A DNA stretch of 64,000 bases, taken from the NCBI RefSeq assembly GCF_900169075.1, contig NZ_LT827015.1, positions 1,054,001-1,118,000 of the forward strand, in the 5' to 3' direction. This DNA comes from Chryseobacterium phocaeense. GTDB taxonomy: Bacteria; Bacteroidota; Bacteroidia; Flavobacteriales; Weeksellaceae. How positions within the stretch are numbered: the stretch's first letter is position 1; each line of letters opens with the position of its first letter. Shown here one piece after another: positions 17,739 through 26,586 of this stretch. The notes below the pieces were generated by a model. That model was not told where the DNA came from, made no database searches, and worked only from the letters and a program-made list of their open reading frames with translations. The position numbers were made by a program, and so were the translations under genes.

Positions 17739-18913
17739 TCTTCTATAGCTTCCATATCTTTTTTAGAGCTTACGCTTAATATCAGAAAACCTATAACTGC
17801 TGCGAGGAATGATGCAATCAGGATTGCAAATTTGGCTTCATCCTGGATCGGAATATCATCCTTAAAAGAAAGAAGGGCAATAAAAATGGACATTGTAAAT
17901 CCTATGCCCGCCAGTAGTCCCACACCTGCCATTTGTGGCCAAGTACTGTTCTGAGGGAGTTCACTAAGCTTCAGTTTAATAGCTACCCATGAAAACAGGT
18001 TGATTCCAATCAGTTTTCCCAATACCAATCCGAAGATAATCCCAAGGCCTAACGTACTCGTAACCCCGGCCACCATTTCGCTGGTAAAAGCAATATTGGT
18101 ATTCGTTAAAGCAAATATCGGCATGATGAAAAAGCTTACCGGAATATGAAGCTGGTGTTCCAGTTTCTCAAGAGGGGAAATTTCTACATTCGAAGCATTA
18201 GTGGGTATAGAGAAAGCCAGCAATACCCCTGCAATTGTTGCATGGATCCCCGAATGATGCAGGAAGTACCATAAAAACAGCCCGGGAATAAGGTAAAAGA
18301 TAATCCTGGTAACTTTTAAAAAATTCAGCAGAAATAATAAAGCTGCTACCCCTAAAGACAGGAACAGGTAAGTCCAGTGAATTTGGTCGGTATAAAAAAC
18401 GGCAATCACCAGAATAGCCCCCAGGTCATCTACGATAGCCAGTGCAGCCAGGAATATTTTGATGGAATTTGGAATTCTTTTCCCCAGCATTGAGATAATC
18501 GCCAGTGAAAACGCGATATCCGTTGCCATGGGAATTCCCCAGCCGCTGCTGTATTCAGTCCCCGAATTGAAAAACGTATAAATAACCGCCGGAACCAGCA
18601 TTCCACCTATGGCAGCAAATATCGGCAGCGATGCATTTTTAAAGGAAGACAGCTCACCTTCTACCATTTCCCTTTTAATCTCAAGTCCTACCAGAAGGAA
18701 GAAAACGGCCATCAGCCCGTCATTGATCCAGATACTGACCGGATAGGTAAGATGGAAAAGGTGAGTACCCACTTCCCGGTCTAAAAAGCCCTGAAAAGCC
18801 TCACCGGCAGAAGAATTAGCAATTAATAGTGAAATAAGCACGCAGAATATAAGGAGTATTCCCGATGTCTGGTTGCTGCTGAAAAATTTTTTAAAATATA
18901 AAGATAAATTCAT
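17735..18913 (-). CDS. nhaA: Na+/H+ antiporter NhaA
   Basis: A 392-residue, 12-helix antiporter that extrudes sodium in exchange for protons and supports pH and salt homeostasis. The ALAIVDDLGAILVIAVFYT segment, with the adjacent aspartates near residue 162, corresponds to the ion-binding pair of E. coli NhaA. The N-terminal INDGLMAVFFLLVGLEIKREM and C-terminal GVGLLAGIGFTMSIFIALLSF segments are also family hallmarks. It starts only 2 bases after the stop of the upstream rel/spoT gene on the same strand, so the two are likely co-transcribed. Confidence 0.97.
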   Translation of the reverse strand: MNLSLYFKKFFSSNQTSGILLIFCVLISLLIANSSAGEAFQGFLDREVGTHLFHLTYPVSIWINDGLMAVFFLLVGLEIKREMVEGELSSFKNASLPIFAAIGGMLVPAVIYTFFNSGTEYSSGWGIPMATDIAFSLAIISMLGKRIPNSIKIFLAALAIVDDLGAILVIAVFYTDQIHWTYLFLSLGVAALLFLLNFLKVTRIIFYLIPGLFLWYFLHHSGIHATIAGVLLAFSIPTNASNVEISPLEKLEHQLHIPVSFFIMPIFALTNTNIAFTSEMVAGVTSTLGLGIIFGLVLGKLIGINLFSWVAIKLKLSELPQNSTWPQMAGVGLLAGIGFTMSIFIALLSFKDDIPIQDEAKFAILIASFLAAVIGFLILSVSSKKDMEAIED

Positions 18914-18915
18914 GT

Positions 18916-21126
18916 TTATGATTGTAGTCGTCTCACCCTGGAGACTCCGTTAATATCCTTGAGCTTTTTAAAGGTTTCCTCAAGCTGTCCCTTATTCTTA
19001 ACCTCAAGATTGATGTTGCCCATAAAAACCCCGTTATTGGATTCTATGGACATACTTTTCATGTCCATTCCCATACTTCCGCTGATTACGGTGGTGATAT
19101 CGTTGATCATTCCCATCCGGTCCAGACCTTCAATTTCAATCTTCACCCTGTTCTTAAAGCTTTCCGCGTTCACCCATTTGGCAGGAATAACCCGGTAATC
19201 ATATTGTGCCCTGAGATTGATGGCATTCGGGCAATTGTCACTATGGACCTTGATCCCGTCAGAAATGGTAATAAATCCGAAAATTTTATCACCGGGAATT
19301 ACCGTACAACATTTTGCATAGCTGTAATTCAACTTTTCCTCATCTTTCCCGAAAACGATCATATCTAGATTCTGCTCTTTCGGCTCTTCAAACTGAACGT
19401 TTTTCGCCGGAGACTTTCTGAATCTCGACAGTAAATTATTGAATACGTTTTTGCTTTCGATATATTTTCTCAGACTGCTTACATCCAGCTCATTACTCTG
19501 GAATTTAAGAAACAGTTCCTGTGATGTTTTTAAATTGAAAAACTTCTGAAGTTTATTGACCTCTTCATCATTGAAGTTGATTTTGGCATGGCGTAGTTTT
19601 CTCTGAAGAATTTCTTTTCCTTCCTCCACCAGCTGGTTTTTCTGGGAATTCAGATAACTTTTGATCTTGGATTTGGCTTTGGAGGTCACTACAAATTCCA
19701 GCCAGTCAGATTTCGGTTTCTGGTTCTGAGAAGATAAAATATCAATCTGGTCACCATTTTGTAAAACATAGGAGATAGGGACCAGTTTCCCGTTGATCTT
19801 CGCTCCAAGACATTTCATTCCCAGATCAGAGTGAACGGAAAAGGCGAAATCCAAAGCGGTAGCATTCGTAGGGAGAATTTTGATTTCCCCTTTCGGAGTA
19901 AATACAAATACTTCCTTGGAATATAAATTTAATTTAATATTATCTAAAAGTTCAGACGTAGAAAGATTTTGCTGCTGCTCCAGCACTTCCCGGATCTCCG
20001 TTACCCATCTTTCGAAATTACGGTCCTCGGAGCTCTGTTTGTAGCCTTCTTTGTATTTATAATGGGCAGCCACCCCTTTTTCTGCAATTTCGTTCATCCG
20101 CTCCGAACGGATCTGTACCTCGATCCATTTTTTATCCGGCCCGAGAACGGTTAAATGGAGACTTTCGTACCCCGTGGAGCGTGGTTGTGTGATCCAGTCC
20201 CTCATTCTGGAAGGATTACTGTGATAGACATCCGTTACAATAGAGTAGATCTTCCACGCCAGGAATTTTTCATTTTTTGCATCTGATTTATAGATGATCC
20301 TGATGGCATAATTGTCAAAAACTTCCTCAAAAGAAACCCCTTGTTTCAGCATTTTCCTGTAAATGGAAGAAATAGCTTTAGCGCGGCCTTTGATATTGAA
20401 ATTTAACCCTTCCTCTTTTAATCTTTCCGAAACCTCGGTTTTGAACTCTTCAATATAACGTTCCCGGTTTTCTTTGGCAGATTCCAGCTTCTCCGTGATT
20501 TCATTATAAACTTCAGGATTGTTGTATTTCAGGGAAAGGTCCTCAAGTTCGGATTTAATATTATACAGCCCCAGACGGTGTGCCATGGGAGCATAAATAT
20601 AAACCGTTTCCGAAGCGATCTTTTTCTGTTTGTCCGGAGCCATGCTTTCCAGCGTACGCATATTGTGAAGACGGTCGGCAATTTTGATCAGAATCACCCT
20701 GAAATCCTCTGACAGCGTTAATAAAAGCTTTCTGTAGTTTTCAGACTGTACGGAAATATTCTGATGATTCATGATAGAGATCTTGGTGAGCCCGTTCACA
20801 ATATTGGCGATCTTTTCTCCAAAAATCTTTTTCAGATCCTCATACGTATAATCCGAATCTTCTACCACGTCATGCAGCAGGGCACAGGCAATAGAAGTTG
20901 CTCCCAGACCAATTTCGGTGGCCACAATTTTAGCTACGGCAATAGGGTGGTAAATGTAAGGCTCGCCGGATTTTCTCCTTTGATCCTTGTGGGCATCCAA
21001 TGCAATATCGAATGCCTTCCGGATAAGTTTGTTATTTTCCTCATCCAGCGTTCTGTATGTGTTCGAAATCAGATCCTTATAGCGGGCAAGGATCTCTTTA
21101 TTTTCCTGTTCTAAATCGTAACTCAT
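18916..21126 (-). CDS. Bifunctional (p)ppGpp synthetase/hydrolase, Rel/SpoT type
   Basis: A 736-residue RSH enzyme of the stringent response. Order of domains: an HD hydrolase (residues ~45-200; HPIAVAKIVATE and ACALLHDVVEDSDYTYEDL with the catalytic HD), then a ppGpp synthetase (~230-345; RAKAISSIYRKM, FDNYAIRIIY, TGYESLHLTVLGP). A TGS domain (~385-445; VFVFTPKGEIKILP), a helical/zinc-finger region (NYSYAKCCTVIPGDKIFGFIT) and a C-terminal ACT domain (VKIEIEGLDRMGMINDITTVISG) complete it. Both catalytic halves look intact, so it should make and degrade the alarmone. It sits upstream of nhaA in the same direction. Confidence 0.96.
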   Translation of the reverse strand: MSYDLEQENKEILARYKDLISNTYRTLDEENNKLIRKAFDIALDAHKDQRRKSGEPYIYHPIAVAKIVATEIGLGATSIACALLHDVVEDSDYTYEDLKKIFGEKIANIVNGLTKISIMNHQNISVQSENYRKLLLTLSEDFRVILIKIADRLHNMRTLESMAPDKQKKIASETVYIYAPMAHRLGLYNIKSELEDLSLKYNNPEVYNEITEKLESAKENRERYIEEFKTEVSERLKEEGLNFNIKGRAKAISSIYRKMLKQGVSFEEVFDNYAIRIIYKSDAKNEKFLAWKIYSIVTDVYHSNPSRMRDWITQPRSTGYESLHLTVLGPDKKWIEVQIRSERMNEIAEKGVAAHYKYKEGYKQSSEDRNFERWVTEIREVLEQQQNLSTSELLDNIKLNLYSKEVFVFTPKGEIKILPTNATALDFAFSVHSDLGMKCLGAKINGKLVPISYVLQNGDQIDILSSQNQKPKSDWLEFVVTSKAKSKIKSYLNSQKNQLVEEGKEILQRKLRHAKINFNDEEVNKLQKFFNLKTSQELFLKFQSNELDVSSLRKYIESKNVFNNLLSRFRKSPAKNVQFEEPKEQNLDMIVFGKDEEKLNYSYAKCCTVIPGDKIFGFITISDGIKVHSDNCPNAINLRAQYDYRVIPAKWVNAESFKNRVKIEIEGLDRMGMINDITTVISGSMGMDMKSMSIESNNGVFMGNINLEVKNKGQLEETFKKLKDINGVSRVRRLQS

Positions 21127-21182
21127 TTGTGTAAATGCCTATAATTAGACGAAAATACGAAATTTTTTAAACTTTTCAAACA

Positions 21183-21211
21183 TAAAAAATCCGCAGAACG
21201 CTCTGCGGATT
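21183..21211 (-). terminator. Terminator of the small minus-strand gene upstream of rel/spoT
   Basis: AATCCGCAGA (21188-21197) pairs perfectly with TCTGCGGATT (21202-21211) around a four-base loop. On the minus strand a T run follows. It isolates the small gene at 21239-21604 from the rel/spoT-nhaA unit. Confidence 0.85.
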
Positions 21212-21238
21212 CCCGGTTATTAGGTTTTATGTTTGTCG

Positions 21239-21604
21239 TCAGAATTTCACTTCTGAATCCATGCCGCTGCTTGATGCCTTTATTCTCACATCAGGGCTGT
21301 TATGGATCTCGGCTCTGTTTCTGGCATCGATAAACCGTTTGATATTATCGTAATTTGCCTGTCCAATACCCATATTCTCAAACAGATAGGTTTTCAGTAC
21401 TGAATTTTGGCTGAAAATATTCCTCGCGCCATCAGTTTGGTTATTATCTTTTACCGCAACACTCGCAAGGTACTGAGAGGTATCAGAGCCGTTATTAAGG
21501 TATACTATGTAATCTGAATTTTCAAATCCCGAATTTTCCAGATCGGCTTCAAGCTTTTTGTAATCGCTGTGATGTGCAAATAATCCAGCTAATATATTTG
21601 ACAT
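21239..21604 (-). CDS. Conserved small protein, possibly stress-related
   Basis: A 121-residue soluble protein. The ATG at 21604 is preferred to the TTG two codons upstream. The start, NILAGLFAHHSDYKKLEADLENSGFENSDYIVY, faintly resembles the N-terminal module of general-stress proteins (YflT/17M type). In these a beta-alpha unit with 'L...GF...D' recurs, but this is a weak impression. The rest is polar, ending in a disordered Ser-rich tail. It has its own terminator and stands alone. Confidence 0.6.
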   Translation of the reverse strand: MSNILAGLFAHHSDYKKLEADLENSGFENSDYIVYLNNGSDTSQYLASVAVKDNNQTDGARNIFSQNSVLKTYLFENMGIGQANYDNIKRFIDARNRAEIHNSPDVRIKASSSGMDSEVKF

Positions 21605-22044
21605 AAGCAATAGGTTTTAAATTGTACTTAAAGATAATAAATATTTTTTAAAATTCATACATAAAATGTAATAAAAATTAGTATTTAATGATTTGTCTAT
21701 AATATAATGTTAAAATATTTGAAAATATCTATTGAACGATTGTTTAATTTTATTGATGATGTAAAACATGAAATTGGATCAATACTAAGAGTATGACAAT
21801 AAAAAGAGATGAAATCCGTTTCTACTGGATGTATTTCGGTGATGTGAAAATATCAACCACAAAAGCCACAAAAGTTTTAAACACTTTAGTTGATTTAATT
21901 TTAAAAACATTATGCTGAGAAGAGCACTTAAGTTTCAGAAAAAATCAAAGATTTTTCTTAATGATCCTTCATTCCTTAACTGATCTTAATGGTTCAAAAA
22001 AAATCTGCATAATCAGCCAAATCTGCGTGATAAAAATGAGTCAA
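21605..22044. other. AT-rich gap of about 450 bases with repeat-like words
   Basis: No supported gene. Words that look like common intergenic repeats are present: CCACAAAAGCCACAAAAG (21857-21874), CCTTAACTGATCTTAATGG (21974-21992; related to 26050-26110 and 42640-42675) and ATCTGCGTGATAAAAA (22021-22036). A 41-codon frame at 21793-21918 crosses the first of these and is not believed to be a gene. The promoter of the small minus-strand gene must lie in its first 100 bases. Confidence 0.5.
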
Positions 22045-22075
22045 CATAAAAAAGACTGCCTTTTTGGGACAGTCT
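22045..22075 (-). terminator. Terminator of the acs transcription unit
   Basis: AGACTG (22053-22058) pairs with CAGTCT (22070-22075), extended by CC/GG. On the minus strand it is followed by a run of T. It lies 28 bases beyond the acs stop codon. Confidence 0.75.
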
Positions 22076-22102
22076 GTATTTATAATATTTTAAAAGTGTA
22101 AT

Positions 22103-24010
22103 TTATATCCTTTCGTTTTTAATTTCCTCCACAATTTCAGGATTCAGCAAAGTAGAAATATCCCCGAAATTACTGAAATCCCCCTCCGCAATTTTCCTCA
22201 AAATTCTCCGCATAATCTTCCCGGAACGCGTCTTCGGAAGCCCGGAAACAAACTGGATCTTATCCAACTTGGCAATTGGTCCTATCTGGTCTGAAATAAG
22301 CTGGTTGATCTCTTTTTTAAGGTTTTCCTTATCACGGCCTTCTCCCGTTTCTTTTAAGATCACAAAACCGTACAAAGCATTCCCCTTAATATCATGAGGA
22401 TAACCAACAATCGCTGATTCTGCCACCGCCGGATGCTCATTGATGCTGTCTTCAATAGGTGCGGTTCCTAAATTATGTCCTGAAACAATAATTACATCAT
22501 CCACACGGCCTGTGATCCTGTAATAGCCCACTTCATCTCTTAGCGCACCGTCTCCCGTGAAATACTTCCCTGGAAAGGCTGTGAAATAGGTTTCTTTATA
22601 GCGTTGGTGGTCTCCCCAGATAGTTCTTGCAATTCCCGGCCATGGGAACCGGATGCAGAGATTTCCTGTTACCTGGTTACCGGTGATTTCGTTGCGTTTA
22701 TCATCCATCAGCACAGGCTGGATTCCCGGAAGAGGAAGGGTGGCGTAGGTAGGCTTGGTCGGGGTTACGAATGGAAGCGGGGAAATCATAATGCCTCCGG
22801 TTTCCGTCTGCCACCACGTATCTACTACCGGACATTTTTTATTTCCGACATGATCATTGAACCAGTGCCAGGCCTCGTCATTAATAGGCTCGCCTACGGA
22901 ACCAATCACTTTCAGGCTGCTCAGGTCGTGTTTATCTACCCATTCCGTGCTTTCCTTGGCTAATGAGCGGATAGCAGTAGGAGCAGTATAGAATTGGGTA
23001 ATTTTATGCTTTTCAATCACTTCCCAGAAACGGTCCGGTTCAGGGTAGGTGGGAATTCCTTCAAAAATGACAGTCGTAGCCCCGTTAAGAAGCGGTCCGT
23101 ACAGAATGTAGGAGTGTCCTGTGATCCATCCTATATCCGCTGTACACCAATAAATATCATTCTCTTTATAATTGAATACATTTTTAAACGTATAGGCGGT
23201 ATACACCATATAACCGGCAGAAGTATGTAGCATTCCTTTAGGTTTTCCGGTAGAGCCGGAAGTATACAGGATGAAAAGCGGGTCTTCGGCATCCATAATC
23301 ACGGTAACAAAGTCTGCTGATGCTTTTTCATAAAGATCGGCCAGCCAGTGGTCCCTGCCTTCTTTCATTTTGATTTCGTTATGGGTTCTTTTCACCACCA
23401 GGACGAATTCTACGCTCGGTGTTTTCTCCAAAGCTTCATCCACAATGCTTTTCAGATCCAGAACTTTATTTCCCCTGTAGCTTCCGTCTGACGTGATGAC
23501 CATTTTGGCGCCACAGTCATTGACCCTGGAAGCCACTGCAGCCGCAGAAAATCCTGCAAATATCACTGAATGTACGGCACCCAGTTTGGCACAGGCCAGC
23601 ATGGTAACGGCCAGCTCTGGAATCATGGGAAGATAAATGCAGACCCTGTCTCCTTTCTCAATGCCCATTTCCTTTAAAACATTGGCTGTTTTGTTCACTC
23701 TTGTATAGAGTTCATTGTAAGAAATATGCTGAGCCTCTTCTTTCGGGTCGTTGGGTTCCCAGATGATGGCTGTTTTTTCACCTCTTACGGCAAGGTGCCT
23801 GTCGATGCAGTTTTTGGTGATATTTAATTTTGCATTTTTAAACCAGGTGATTTTTGCTTCATTCATATCATATTTAACCACCTTGCTCCATCTCTGGTAC
23901 CATACAAAATTTTGATCGGCTATCTTATCCCAGAATTTTTTAGGATTTTTGATCGATTTTTTATACTCTTCAAAATAATGCGGCAGATCTTCTATCAGGT
24001 AATTTCTCAT
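22103..24010 (-). CDS. acs: Acetyl-CoA synthetase
   Basis: A 635-residue AMP-forming synthetase that converts acetate, ATP and CoA to acetyl-CoA via acetyl-AMP. Visible motifs are the P-loop-like YTSGSTGKPKGMLHT, the adenylate-binding DTWWQTETGG, the hinge YYRITGRVDDVIIVSGHNLGTAPIE and the C-terminal PKTRSGKIMRR. The catalytic, acetylation-controlled lysine of the last motif is at about residue 598. Length fits the family. It follows a paralogous propionyl-CoA synthetase-like gene by 60 bases on the same strand. An SSF-type histidine kinase and its receiver lie just beyond that, matching kinases that control acs in other phyla. Confidence 0.96.
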   Translation of the reverse strand: MRNYLIEDLPHYFEEYKKSIKNPKKFWDKIADQNFVWYQRWSKVVKYDMNEAKITWFKNAKLNITKNCIDRHLAVRGEKTAIIWEPNDPKEEAQHISYNELYTRVNKTANVLKEMGIEKGDRVCIYLPMIPELAVTMLACAKLGAVHSVIFAGFSAAAVASRVNDCGAKMVITSDGSYRGNKVLDLKSIVDEALEKTPSVEFVLVVKRTHNEIKMKEGRDHWLADLYEKASADFVTVIMDAEDPLFILYTSGSTGKPKGMLHTSAGYMVYTAYTFKNVFNYKENDIYWCTADIGWITGHSYILYGPLLNGATTVIFEGIPTYPEPDRFWEVIEKHKITQFYTAPTAIRSLAKESTEWVDKHDLSSLKVIGSVGEPINDEAWHWFNDHVGNKKCPVVDTWWQTETGGIMISPLPFVTPTKPTYATLPLPGIQPVLMDDKRNEITGNQVTGNLCIRFPWPGIARTIWGDHQRYKETYFTAFPGKYFTGDGALRDEVGYYRITGRVDDVIIVSGHNLGTAPIEDSINEHPAVAESAIVGYPHDIKGNALYGFVILKETGEGRDKENLKKEINQLISDQIGPIAKLDKIQFVSGLPKTRSGKIMRRILRKIAEGDFSNFGDISTLLNPEIVEEIKNERI

Positions 24011-24070
24011 ATCCCTTCGTTTTTTTGAATTTGAATTTTATTAGTATTAAATATATGTTTAATTAACGGC

Positions 24071-25957
24071 TTAAGCCCTATATTCACTGATCTTTTCCTG
24101 AATTTCTTCAATAATTTTCTCATCATCAATAGTGGATGGAACCTGGAATTCCTTTCCGTCCAATAACGTCCGGATCAGTTTTCTTAAGATTTTTCCGGAA
24201 CGTGTTTTAGGCAGACGTTTTACAACCATTGCGTTTTTCAGAAAAGCAACGGCCCCGATCTTTTCACGGACCATCTGAACAATATCTTTTTCAATGTCTT
24301 CTTCGGTAATTACTGCGCCGTTTTTTAAAACAACCGTGGCAAAAGGAACCTGGCCTTTCAGGTCATCATCAATTCCCACAACGGCACATTCCGCAACATC
24401 GGGGTGGGAAGAAACAATTTCCTCCATTTCCGAGGTGGATAGCCGATGTCCCGCCACATTAATCACATCGTCAACCCTTCCGGTGATGAAAATATAGCCG
24501 TCTTCATCCTGAATGGCCCCGTCTCCGGAAAAATAATAGTCTTTATACTGGGAAAGGTAGCTGTTCCGGAAACGTTCATGATCATTCCAGATTCCCAGGA
24601 GAGCACCGGGCGGAAGCGGAAGCCTGATAATTAAATAGCCTTCCTGATGAGCATCCAGCTCATATCCGTTTTCATCAAAAATCTTAATATCATATCCCGG
24701 AATAGGTTTTCCGGCAGCAGCTCTTTTGATTTTGTATTGATCATCGAAGGTCATTAACCCAAGCATAGGCCATCCGGATTCCGTCTGCCACCAATGGTCA
24801 ATAGCCGGAACTCCGATATGTTCTGCAAACCAGTCTAAGGTGGCTACATCGCATCTTTCTCCAGCCAGAAACTGTTTTTTGAAGTGGGTGAGATCATATT
24901 TTTTCACCAGTTCACCGTTCGGATCTTCCTTTTTAATGGCCCTGATGGCGGTAGGGGCTGTAAACATCACGGAAACTTTATATTCGGAAATAATTCTCCA
25001 GAAAGTTCCGGCATCCGGCGTCATAATCGGTTTTCCTTCGAAGATAATCGTTGTATTCCGGTTAATAAGCGGCCCGTAAACGCTGAAGCTGTGTCCTACT
25101 GCCCAGCCAAAATCAGAGGCGGCCCAGTAGGTTTCTCCGGGTTCAACACCGTATATGTATTTCATGGAAAATTTCAAAGCAGTTGCATAGCCTCCCGTAT
25201 CCCGGACGATCCCTTTCGGTTTACCTGTTGTTCCTGAGGTGTACAACAGGTAAAGCGGATGAGTGGATTCTACTGAAACACATGCTGCAGGCTCTGATTT
25301 CTGAACCAGTTCTTCATAATCAATCAGTCCGTCAAACATTTCGTGCTGATTGTCTGCCAGTTTTCTGTTGTATACAATAATGTTTTCTACTTTATCCTGA
25401 GCGAGCTCAATAGCTTTTTCCACCAAAGGTAAATAGGGGATTCTTCTGGCTATTTCTATGCCTGCTGTAGCTGTAATTAAAGCTTTTGGTTTACAGTCAT
25501 CAATTCTTACCACCAGTTCATGTGGCGCAAAACCTCCGAAAACCACATTATGAATCACCCCGATCCTGGCGCAGGCCAGCATAGCAAAAAGGGTTTGCGG
25601 GATCATCGGCATGTAAATAACTGCCGTATCTCCTTTTTTTAAACCTAAAGATGCCAGTCCTCCCGCCAATTTTGATATCTCCTTCTGAGCCTCATTGAAA
25701 GTATAGTTTTTTTTCTGGTTGGTAACCGGCGAATCGTATACAATGGCAGTCTGGTCTCCAAAACCGTCTTCAATATGTTGATCAATGCATAGATAGCACA
25801 TATTGAGCTTTCCATCAGAAAACCATTCGGAATAATCGTTTTTATCTTTTGAAAGAATTTGCTCCGGAAAGGTAAACCATTGGATTTCTTTGGCCTGTTC
25901 TCTCCAGAAATTTTCTTTGTCTTCTATGCTTTGTTTAAATAAAATATCTGCGTCCAT
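24071..25957 (-). CDS. Propionyl-CoA synthetase-like acyl-CoA ligase (PrpE/ACSS3 type)
   Basis: A 628-residue AMP-forming ligase. The core motifs are all present: LYTSGTTGKPKGIVRDTGG, DHWWQTESGWPM, GYIFITGRVDDVINVAGHRLSTSEME and PKTRSGKILRK with the catalytic lysine near residue 589. The WWQTESGWP form and the VRDTGGYATAL segment match the PrpE/ACSS3 propionyl-CoA branch rather than Acs. It probably activates propionate or a similar short acid. It precedes acs on the same strand with a 60-base gap, and the two may share a transcript. Confidence 0.88.
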   Translation of the reverse strand: MDADILFKQSIEDKENFWREQAKEIQWFTFPEQILSKDKNDYSEWFSDGKLNMCYLCIDQHIEDGFGDQTAIVYDSPVTNQKKNYTFNEAQKEISKLAGGLASLGLKKGDTAVIYMPMIPQTLFAMLACARIGVIHNVVFGGFAPHELVVRIDDCKPKALITATAGIEIARRIPYLPLVEKAIELAQDKVENIIVYNRKLADNQHEMFDGLIDYEELVQKSEPAACVSVESTHPLYLLYTSGTTGKPKGIVRDTGGYATALKFSMKYIYGVEPGETYWAASDFGWAVGHSFSVYGPLINRNTTIIFEGKPIMTPDAGTFWRIISEYKVSVMFTAPTAIRAIKKEDPNGELVKKYDLTHFKKQFLAGERCDVATLDWFAEHIGVPAIDHWWQTESGWPMLGLMTFDDQYKIKRAAAGKPIPGYDIKIFDENGYELDAHQEGYLIIRLPLPPGALLGIWNDHERFRNSYLSQYKDYYFSGDGAIQDEDGYIFITGRVDDVINVAGHRLSTSEMEEIVSSHPDVAECAVVGIDDDLKGQVPFATVVLKNGAVITEEDIEKDIVQMVREKIGAVAFLKNAMVVKRLPKTRSGKILRKLIRTLLDGKEFQVPSTIDDEKIIEEIQEKISEYRA

Positions 25958-25983
25958 ATTAATTTTTGTGTTTCATGTTTTTA

Positions 25984-26142
25984 TTGCGAGGAGCGAAGCG
26001 ACGATGCAATCTTTAAAAAGCAACGCTAAAACCTAATCTTCTTAACGGCTTACAACAATCTTAATGGTGAAAAATTTAAACCATTAAGGATCATTTAAGG
26101 ATTAAGAATATTAAGAGATTGCTTCGCCGCGCTCGCAATGAC
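25984..26142. repeat. REP-like inverted pair upstream of the propionyl-CoA synthetase gene
   Basis: TTGCGAGGAGCGAAGCGAC (25985-26003), followed by GATGCAATC, is repeated in inverted orientation as GATTGCTTCGCCGCGCTCGC (26117-26136) with AATGAC after it. About 110 bases of AT-rich DNA separate the two arms. It resembles the short palindromic 'attgcgag...gcaatc' elements dispersed in many bacterial genomes. The tract sits in the upstream region of a minus-strand gene. Confidence 0.6.
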
Positions 26143-26160
26143 ACTATGATGTTTTAATCT

Positions 26161-26212
26161 CATATCTAAACGGTCCGGTTGTAAGTCTGGCGTCTGATAT
26201 CTGATATCTCTA
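26161..26212. repeat. TCTGATATCTGATATC degenerate repeat
   Basis: A short tract (GTAAGTCTGGCGTCTGATAT and neighbouring bases) of the same family as 5463-5562. It lies just downstream of the receiver gene's stop. Confidence 0.55.
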
Positions 26213-26581
26213 TCATTCCACCTCAAACATCTCCTCAATCTGCTGCTGCAGCTTTTTAATAGAATAAGGCTTCGTAACATAAGCATCAGCGCCCATATCA
26301 AGGCCTTTTTCAATGTCTTTAGGATTGTTTTTCGCACTGAGGAAAATAACTTTTGTATCTTTCAGTCTTTCGTCCTGTTTAATGATTTCCAGGGTGCTGT
26401 ATCCGTCGAGGTTTGGCATCATAATATCAAGGAGGATCACATCGGGGACCATGGTTTTCAGGAAATCGAGGACTTCCGTTCCGTCTCTGGCGATATACAC
26501 ATCATAGCCATTTTTCTTAAAGCTGTATTCCAGAGACATTAATATTTTGTGTTCGTCATCGGCAATAATGATCTTTTTCAT
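26213..26581 (-). CDS. Stand-alone response-regulator receiver
   Basis: A 122-residue single receiver domain with no output domain. It has the acidic pair D8/D9, the phospho-acceptor D52 in DVILLDIMMPNLDGYS, the conserved Ser/Ala (FLSAKN) and the KPY lysine motif near residue 103. It begins 5 bases after the stop of the symporter-fused histidine kinase, so it is very likely that kinase's partner. Without a DNA-binding part it must act on another protein, which is unlike the LuxR-type partners of similar kinases in proteobacteria. Confidence 0.92.
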   Translation of the reverse strand: MKKIIIADDEHKILMSLEYSFKKNGYDVYIARDGTEVLDFLKTMVPDVILLDIMMPNLDGYSTLEIIKQDERLKDTKVIFLSAKNNPKDIEKGLDMGADAYVTKPYSIKKLQQQIEEMFEVE

Positions 26582-26586
26582 AAAGG

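Noticed and set aside
21793..21918. 41-codon plus-strand ORF in the gap before acs
   Set aside because: It crosses a common CCACAAAAGCCACAAAAG repeat, has no family or signal features, and stands alone.
26095..26337. 80-residue minus-strand frame overlapping the receiver gene end
   Set aside because: It covers the REP-like repeat and the receiver gene in another frame; its composition is not protein-like.
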